Assembly (NCBI RefSeq): GCF_963678635.1
Contig: NC_087066.1
Location: 21,855,996-21,919,995, forward strand
Length of the DNA stretch: 64,000 nt
Reading direction: 5' to 3'
From: Symsagittifera roscoffensis
Taxonomy: Eukaryota > Xenacoelomorpha > Acoela > Convolutidae
Below are positions 57,243-64,000 of this stretch, one piece after another. A model generated the notes under the pieces. That model had not been told where the DNA came from. It searched no databases and worked only from the letters and a program-made list of their open reading frames with translations. Within the stretch, counting starts at the first letter, position 1. Every line of letters begins with the position of its first letter. Both the position numbers and the translations under genes were made by a program.

Positions 57243-57843
57243 ACTAAAAATAGATAAATGTTCCGAAAAAACTTGAAAAATCCAATGTGGACAGGTTTTA
57301 GATGGCGTAGGTCAAATAATTACTGCTATCACAGTTTAGACCTAAGTTTGAAACTGATTTAGAGAAGTAGTGTGACTTCTATAAGATAAGATTAAGTGCA
57401 ATCGGCCAGTATCGATCCTTCACGGGGTCTTATGGTATAGCTAAACTTTCGGCGGAGTGAAAAAAGACATTGGATAGAACCATAAAAAATGATGAAAACA
57501 TAGATTGTTTTTCTGGATGTTTTTCTAGTTGTCTCGAAAGGGATGAAAATGAACGCAAAAATTTGAAAAGAAAATCAGTCCTAGAATCTTCAAATGTGAC
57601 TATATTGGGAATGAGGTAAATTGAGGTAAATGAGTCAAAACCTGGCGGCAAAAGATGAACCAAAGCAGAGATGATATTGAAACTTAGCTCTGCAAAATCA
57701 TTAAGCAACATAGACTGTTCATAGGCAGCATCAGTGTTTCTAAATTCATTCGAACCACCACAAATGTCATACAGAAACTCTGGGCTCTATTAAAAAGAAA
57801 AAAATCAAAAAAAAAAAGGTCTTAAAAAATAAAATGGGGATAG
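57243..57843. repeat. Segment X, copy 3
   Basis: Matches 38552-39157 with several substitutions and small indels. At the base where copies 1 and 2 meet an element-A LTR, this copy runs into 'aacgatcaag', which may be the unoccupied site or the start of element D. Confidence 0.85.
57430..57786 (-). other. Exon-like open frame in segment X, copy 3
   Basis: The acceptor CTTTTTAATAG ends at 57787 on the minus strand. The frame then stays open for 118 codons: SPEFLYDICGGSNEF, MLLNDFAELSFNIISALVHL, FLFKFLRSFSSLSRQLEK and MFSSFFMVLSNVFFHSAESL. It looks like a real helical protein. A ten-base tandem duplication (tttacctcaa) relative to copy 1 keeps this copy open. No family is recognised and no downstream donor is clear. 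Confidence 0.4.
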
Positions 57844-58574
57844 AACGATCAAGAAACATTAAAGAAATCAAAAAAGCAATGGCTGACTTTTCGAAAAAAA
57901 AGATATAAAGATCCAAGGAAAAAAAACACGGTCAAATATGACGCTTGCCATAGTGCACAAAGGAGGAACACACGAGCAAAAGCCGAACAAACGTGATTGG
58001 TAAAGAAGCTCAATCGCCATGATATTATAAAAGTTCAATACAAAAACTACTCTACAAACAAAATGAACTTATTCAAAGCAGTATGATCGATTGAAAAATT
58101 CAAACTTTCCTTGTTGGAGAAAAAAAAATGTCATAGCAACCGATCGTATTGCCATAAAATCACTTTAGTGGAACCTGATCCAAACTACGTTTTATGATTG
58201 GATAAATTAGATATTTTACCACTGTAAAGTATTTAATATTAACCAATCATGATCCATCTAACTAACAACCCACTTATTTGTAAGTGCTGAAATTACTTGT
58301 AATTTCAGCACCAGAGAGATTTGAATTTAACTTAGAAATTAGTTGTCTCTCCAAGAGAACTTCAGCAGCCGCAACAAACCAGTATACCATAGATCTATTG
58401 AGCCTAGCAGAGACTAGTTAAACACCCTGAGACTAGAAGGTATAAGAATAAGATTAGGATCGGTATTAGACTAAGAAGTTGCACGAATCTATACGAAAAA
58501 AAGATAGCGTGACGAGCAGACGGTGTACCCTATCCGAAATTACTCTATGAGTTAACCACATCGGTTCTAACTCA
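57844..58574 (+). repeat. Candidate 5' LTR of element D
   Basis: Inferred only from the primer-binding site on its right and the junction with segment X on its left. A TATAAAAG at about 58026 and a CCAAT at about 58239 are present. The partner LTR is outside the window, so borders are unproven. Confidence 0.35.
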
Positions 58575-58576
58575 TC

Positions 58577-58588
58577 TGGTGCGACCAT
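58577..58588 (+). other. Primer-binding site of element D
   Basis: TGGTGCGACCAT, sharing its first 11 bases with the primer-binding site of element A. Both lie two bases from the presumed LTR edge. Confidence 0.55.
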
Positions 58589-59829
58589 AAGTCTCAAATA
58601 AGACCTTAATAGCTTAGAATTAACCAAAAAATAGATTAGAATTTAGACAAAACATTTTAAAAATGTTATACGATAATAATTTAATCGAAATGTCTCTACG
58701 ACTCAATAGATCAGAGCCGATATTCCGAACGACAACATAACTACCCGGAATTGGAAGAAGACCTCGAACAAGAGACGACATACGACAAAGTAGAAACTTA
58801 ACAAATAGTTTTATGATCGTACGGCAAAAGCCAACACAAACTTTTATATTTAGAATCTTATTAGCAATGAATTTAGATTTTCTTTTGCAAACATAAAATT
58901 TTGAAGTCAATCTTCATGATCATTTCAGGCGCTAAACAAAATTATTAATATACAATAACGATTGATAAAAAGATCTCAGATCGTTTTCTTAATTTCTGCA
59001 GTCTTATATAAAATATGTTTGAAAAATATTTATTGAAAATGAAAATAAAAATTAGTAGCATGACAATAAATTGTTAGTAATCATAAAATCATCTGTTGTC
59101 CCAGCTTTATCACCTAAACATAACAGCAATCATAAGCTCACTAATATCATTAAAAAACTAAATCTTTTTCTTCGATAAATTTAAACAATTTTAAACTTAA
59201 ATTCACTTAATTTAAAAAAAAAAACAGATCATCAAGGCTTATCCTTGGATCTTAATTAATTTTCTATTTCACTCAATTTAAAACCTGATCATCAAGGCCT
59301 ATCCTTGGATCAAAAAAAAACAATTTTGTTCTCCCCCACTCACTTAGCAAGTGTCTAACGACCTCAAACGTCGATTCACTATCCAACCCTTCCAAACGAC
59401 CCAAGACTAATAGAAACTTTTAAATAAAACTAACCATTCAAATTAGGATAAACAGTGAAAAACTTCGATTATTCATCCTTCACTTGAACCCTCCTCTTAC
59501 CAGACCCAGGATAAATCTTAGACTTAGTAAGTTTAAAATAGTATCTAACGAACTACTTGCGTTCTAATTATACCTGAACCTTGTGGATCGATTTACTATT
59601 CTCCAACCCTTGAACACAATCACTACCCCTAAGTAGGATTAAGTAAGTTAACACCTAAGCTTAGACTAGCCACGAGAAAGTAAAAAATCATTCTTCGGAA
59701 TCGATATACCTTTCTCTCCTACCCTGAACAAAAAGACCCAGGTTAAGCTAACCAAAAAATCGTAAGGACTAACAGTCTAAGAAAATAGAAATCACCTAAC
59801 AACTTTTTGCATCCCTCATCCTAAACCTT
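58589..59829 (+). other. Leader of element D, no gene recognised
   Basis: AT-rich and non-coding as far as can be seen. A 25-bp motif, GATCATCAAGGCTTATCCTTG plus GATC, occurs at 59227-59251 and again, with one change, at 59287-59311. Each copy can fold into a short hairpin. Confidence 0.4.
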
Positions 59830-60297
59830 ATGTCATTCAAAAATCTAGGAAATAAACAAACAATCGTTTTACACAACTGCGAGATAGATAACCAAAAATA
59901 CGACCTTGTAATCACACCTCATAAACAAACAGTTGGATACATTAGAACAAAACGACTAACAATAAAAAGAAAAATAATAAACAAACAAAGACAAATCACA
60001 CGAAAAAGATTTTCAAAAAGTAGAAACGCATTTTCAGAATCAGAAGCCAGCAATTTAGATGAACTCTACAAATTAAAGGAATCAATTGATAAAAATTGTC
60101 CCATTCACGATCAATTATATTTTTCCGATTCAGAAACAACTTCAAATTCATCAAAAAGAGGAAAAAGAAGAATAAAAAAGCAATATAAACACAAACCAGT
60201 ACACTTGTATAATTGGAATCAACCAATTAGACACATCGATAGTTATATATTAACAGTCATTAAACAAAAAAATGAGCCACAGCCACACTCAAAGTGA
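59830..60297 (+). CDS. Element D ORF 1, basic 155-aa protein
   Basis: Open frame with many Lys and Arg (for example RTKRLTIKRKIINKQRQITR) and a Ser/acid patch (FSDSETTSNSSKRGKRRIKK). It ends 26 bp inside the next ORF, in a different frame. It has no hydrophobic segment and no known domain. The compact overlap suggests a real gene, perhaps nucleic-acid binding, but that is inference. No counterpart lies in front of gag in element A. Confidence 0.5.
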   Translation: MSFKNLGNKQTIVLHNCEIDNQKYDLVITPHKQTVGYIRTKRLTIKRKIINKQRQITRKRFSKSRNAFSESEASNLDELYKLKESIDKNCPIHDQLYFSDSETTSNSSKRGKRRIKKQYKHKPVHLYNWNQPIRHIDSYILTVIKQKNEPQPHSK

Positions 60298-61519
60298 CGA
60301 TAGTCCAGATGACGAAGAGGTTTACCCCTTCCTCATAGATGCACCCGATAATAGAGGGCAACATAATTTTTGCAAGAATTTACTCTTAAATTTGTTTGAA
60401 CCCGGAATCAGCCCATGCAAAGCAGAATTCCCAGATGCAAAAATCAAAAGACAAATTATTGAACATTATCTGAAAGATATATGTAATTTAACACAACAAT
60501 ATGGAATCTACACCATAGAATTCAGCACACCAAGTCCGAATCATCGAAAATATGTAATTCAAACAGACGATCTTGAATTAGAATTTTTAAAAGTATTCTT
60601 AGAATATATTAAAAGCATACAATATCATAATTCACAAAGAGCAAACTCCATATTCACTAACGAAGTTTTTGCAATAATATATACCTATATTTCTATATTA
60701 GAAAAAACAGAATTTCAAAGTATCTCACCAACTGAAACATCCAAACATACAAAAGTACGACAGAAAATCACATTATTTTCAACTTTCCTACATATAATCA
60801 AAGAAAATTTCACTAAAGACGATGTTTCACAACACACAAAACATGACTTACAAAAAATTTTGGCATGGTTTATAATAGATTATTTCACACATAATATAGA
60901 CTTAATTTCACAAGCAAGAAAAAATTTCAGACCTCAAAATCCAAATGATGATACTGCCATTACAGAACAGTCAGACTACGTTTGGGACCCTGAATGGTCT
61001 CATCATGCATTTATAAACGTTCCACAATCAATCTCAAGTCAAGCAATAAGTACAATATCTTACCAAAGAGATTATGTAAAAGTAGTACCACTAACCATTG
61101 ATGCAACACCATTAAACTACAACACATTTTTACCCGATACGCGAAATAACAGTTTAAATTCGACCGTCATACACAATGAAAACCTTAATGGAACTAGAAA
61201 TCTTACACAACAAGATATCCAAACATCATCACACTTCATAAATGAAGAAATTGTCCAAACAACAACAACTACACAACAAAGTAATTCACCAATACATCCA
61301 AATTTAACAACACCAAAAAATACAAATACTTCATTGGCACAAGTAACCTTACAATCAACCGTTAAACCTTCGGTTGCTCCAAAATATTCACAAAAGGATT
61401 ATCAAACATATAGACCTATGACAGTACCATCAAAACCACGAAGAACGTTCACAAGAAACACTTTTGCAGAACACAATTATAATTATGCACATTCATCAAA
61501 AACAAATTATCCCCCATGA
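60272..61519 (+). CDS. Element D ORF 2, 415 aa, upstream of gag
   Basis: Starts MSHSHTQSDDSPDDEEVYPF, overlapping ORF 1 by 26 bp. Residues about 25-220 are mostly helical (NLFEPGISPCKAEFPDAK, LEFLKVFLEYIKSIQYH, LQKILAWFIIDYFTHNI); the rest is low-complexity Thr/Ser/Gln/Asn. After the TGA at 61517 the same frame stays open to about 61783, so the original protein may have continued toward gag. No family is recognised. It may be an extended gag N-terminus, since it points into the gag frame. Confidence 0.5.
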   Translation: MSHSHTQSDDSPDDEEVYPFLIDAPDNRGQHNFCKNLLLNLFEPGISPCKAEFPDAKIKRQIIEHYLKDICNLTQQYGIYTIEFSTPSPNHRKYVIQTDDLELEFLKVFLEYIKSIQYHNSQRANSIFTNEVFAIIYTYISILEKTEFQSISPTETSKHTKVRQKITLFSTFLHIIKENFTKDDVSQHTKHDLQKILAWFIIDYFTHNIDLISQARKNFRPQNPNDDTAITEQSDYVWDPEWSHHAFINVPQSISSQAISTISYQRDYVKVVPLTIDATPLNYNTFLPDTRNNSLNSTVIHNENLNGTRNLTQQDIQTSSHFINEEIVQTTTTTQQSNSPIHPNLTTPKNTNTSLAQVTLQSTVKPSVAPKYSQKDYQTYRPMTVPSKPRRTFTRNTFAEHNYNYAHSSKTNYPP

Positions 61520-61997
61520 AAAACTAATAATAATCATGTAAGTTCTCACTATTGGGATAACCCAATAAAAACAACCAACTCAGTAAATTTTCGGACTAAT
61601 TCACATCCTCCACAGGACCATAGTGAAAATTATCCATTCTTTCAACAAAATAAAAATAAAAAGCAAACACCTCATCAAACGGATTACTTATCATCTGATG
61701 ATGATTATTTACAACCAGACATTTTTGCACCATATACTCAGAAATATCGCAAACAAGGATTCGCGACGACCTCATACATATAATAGAATTTTTTCTCCAA
61801 ATCCAACAGATACACGAAATCAACAAGCAATCCATATGTCAAATCCAATAAAAACACAATCTTTTTAACCAATTCAACCACAAAACCCAATGACTATGCA
61901 CTCGTATCAACCAACTCAAATGCAAAATGAAATACCACTCCCATATTACCTTCAGCAACACGAAATAACAAAAAATTAACTTTCAAGTTTTTCGCAA

Positions 61998-63892
61998 ATG
62001 CCAAATGCCGCAGAGTCACTACAGATGACAATGAATCCATACCTTATGGGTGGATCATCATTAACATCAAATAAACCACTAATGGTATTCACAGGAACAG
62101 ACCCTGAATATTCTGTAGAAGATTATTTAAATGCAGTAACAGCAAATTTAACTTTAAATATAGGACCTGAACCAATTAATACGCCACTACACCAAAATTG
62201 GATACATCGACGCACAGCGTTGATACAAACAACCTTAGACGGCGCAGCTCAAAAATGGTTTTCAGTATTACCTATAGAATTAAAATCAGACTGGAAAAGA
62301 TTTACACAAGAATTTTCAAAAATGTTTGACTCCGAAAGAAATAAACAACACCAAAGAGTTTTATGTAATGAAATTCGCAGATTACCAAATGAAACCATTA
62401 AACAATTAGCAGTACGTACCGAAACGAAACACTAGTTTGTAAAGCATATTCACTAAATACACATGACTATAAAAACACAAAAATGACAGAAATTTTAATG
62501 ATGACCTTAACACCTCAATTAAGGAAAATAGCAATAAAAAAGAGAGCATCTCATCCTTCTTCAATTCGAGAGCCAGATTTAGATTTTCGAAAACTAGTAG
62601 ACCAACTAGAGCAAGCGGAAATTACAATGAAACTTGAAGAAACAGAAAATCTAAAACTTAAATATGTTAATCGAATTGAAACAAACACTACAAATATCAA
62701 TAACATACAGGAATCAGATACAGACTTAGTTGAAAAAATCACTGAAATACTAAATATTTATGAAAAACACCCAAATTTTAAAGGCAAACCATCTTTCAAA
62801 AAATGGTATAATTATTGCCGACGATACGGACATAGTATATCCGAATGTAGACAAAAGCAACAAGATAACCAAAACAAACCTCAAAAATATAAAGAACCAA
62901 ATAAATCATTCTATCAATACATGAAGAAAGATCAAAATCTACCAAACAAAAATGTATACAGTAACAACAGTTCAGTAAAACCACTTTCGAACAACACCAG
63001 TTACACAAGGAATCAATCACCATATAACTCAAGTCATAGAGGAAGATCACCAGAACGAAGAAATACACAGAATTCTTCACAAAATCATTATAATCGATCA
63101 AATAGTCGAAATAACTATTCGAGATCAAATTCAAATGCAACACAATTTGTTTCTAGATCAAATTCATTATCAAACCCAAGAAATAAACACTATACTAATA
63201 ATCAATCACGAAACTCATCATATAATTGAAATAGAAGTTATTCAAACAATCGAAATCAGAATTACTCGAACAATCGATCAAGAAATAATTCATATAACAG
63301 ATCAAACTATCACAGATCAAATAATAATTATCAAAACAGATCACGGAAAAATTCACAAAATCGAAATTCAAGTTATAATAATCAATATAGAAATTATTCC
63401 CAATCACCACATAGGAATAATAACCATTATAATAATTCTGAACATCGATACAGAAGTAGTACACCAAAACATCAAAGTCATATTAATCAAGTACAGTCAA
63501 ATGGAGAAACAACATCAGACCCCCCAGGTATTGATGACACAGGAAATAACGAACTACAACTAAATCAAATAAACTGTGAATCATCAGACACAGAAAGTGA
63601 TACAGAAAATACCATCTCCATAAATATGATAGAAGTCAAAAACGACTACGAACCTATTATATATGAACAACCTTTTACATCACATATATATGAAAATCAA
63701 TTGGAACTCTTTCACAATTATTACATTGAACCCATCAATACTACACAAACTGCACAAGAAATAAACACAATTAACACGGCAATTAAACCCAACGAAAATG
63801 ACAAAACAAAGTGTTTAAATACAAATCATATCTATCAAAATATACAAAAAAAACAACCCAGAGAAGAAAGTTGGACAATACCGTTCTCTTAG
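61998..63892 (+). pseudogene. Element D gag, disrupted
   Basis: Frame 61998-62435 holds the capsid start (LMVFTGTDPEYSVEDYLNAV, LDGAAQKWFSVL, DWKRFTQEFSKMF). A tandem duplication of five bases (gaaac, 62421-62430) shifts the frame, which resumes in another frame from 62427 on. The zinc knuckle reads YNYCRRYGHSISEC: the first Cys is Tyr (TAT at 62807). A TGA at 63227 interrupts the Asn/Ser/Arg-rich tail, which otherwise stays open to a TAG at 63890. Ser/Arg/Asn repeats dominate 62940-63450, and an acidic segment follows. Confidence 0.75.
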
Positions 63893-64000
63893 AAAGTCCA
63901 AGAAATAAAGAATTTCAACCACCAGATCTTGAAATTGATTTTTTAATTGATTCAGGAGCAGAATCAAACATAATTAACATTCCCACATGGAATGAAATCA
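63893..64000 (+). CDS. Element D protease, partial (runs off window)
   Basis: In the -1 frame relative to the end of gag, open from at least 63830: it reads EIDFLIDSGAESNIINIPTW, with the DSGA active-site motif of a retroviral aspartic protease. The overlap of the two frames includes an eight-A run near 63846-63853, a plausible place for -1 frameshifting. Only the first part of the domain is present. Confidence 0.75.

Larger units (their letters stand above)
57844..64000 (+). mobile_element. Element D: second gypsy-like LTR element, 5' part
   Basis: The candidate LTR end is followed by a primer-binding site at 58577, a long AT-rich leader, two overlapping ORFs not seen in element A, a gag related to that of element A, and the start of a protease at the window edge. 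Gag shares the F(S/T)GxD start, the capsid pattern and the CRxxGHSIS knuckle with element A. The copy is damaged: stops at 61517, 61866, 61978 and 63227, and a frameshift at 62421. Confidence 0.8.

Noticed and set aside
58620..58910. 96-codon minus-strand ORF in the element D leader
   Set aside because: No homology, opposite to the element, and no conserved copy to test.
63135..63563. Ile-rich plus-strand ORF in element D
   Set aside because: Alternative frame of the Ser/Asn/Arg repeats of the gag tail.

Overview
This is an AT-rich eukaryotic window with spliced genes. It is almost certainly from an animal: it carries a FANK1 gene (fibronectin III plus ankyrin repeats) and a Prickle-like planar-polarity gene (LIM domains, C-terminal CAAX box), both split by GT-AG introns. 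I cannot place the lineage further. More than half of the window is transposable elements.

Layout. 0.7-3.5 kb: a tandem array of about 700-bp units. 4.8-8.3 kb: two minus-strand tRNA-derived SINE copies flanking a decayed BEL/Pao-type gag. 9.6-17.6 kb: a recent 4,024-bp tandem duplication giving two complete four-exon FANK1 genes; the upstream copy has lost the native C-terminus. 19.1-24.1 kb: four exons of a Prickle-like gene (second zinc module of LIM2, LIM3, tail, CAAX). 24.4-38.3 kb: a plus-strand Ty3/gypsy array in which four LTRs alternate with deleted internal regions (period about 3.36 kb). 39.2-53.8 kb: a large minus-strand Ty3/gypsy-like element ('element A') with LTRs, primer-binding site, gag, protease, a TARG1/OARD1-like macro domain, reverse transcriptase, RNase H, integrase, an env-like region and accessory ORFs. 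53.8-57.8 kb: fragments of sister copies interleaved with three copies of a 0.6-kb non-element sequence. 57.8-64 kb: the 5' part of a second plus-strand element ('element D') that uses the same primer-binding-site core and has two extra ORFs before gag; it runs off the window at its protease.

The most unusual unit is element A. Its pro-pol reading frame has a macro domain between protease and reverse transcriptase, and the Lys and Asp that form the catalytic pair in TARG1 are both present. An apparently spliced gene on the opposite strand sits between integrase and env. The copy is broken: it has several stops and frameshifts, and a 1.28-kb gag-protease segment replaces the part of integrase that should carry the catalytic Glu. 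All family assignments come from reading motifs by eye; no database search was run.
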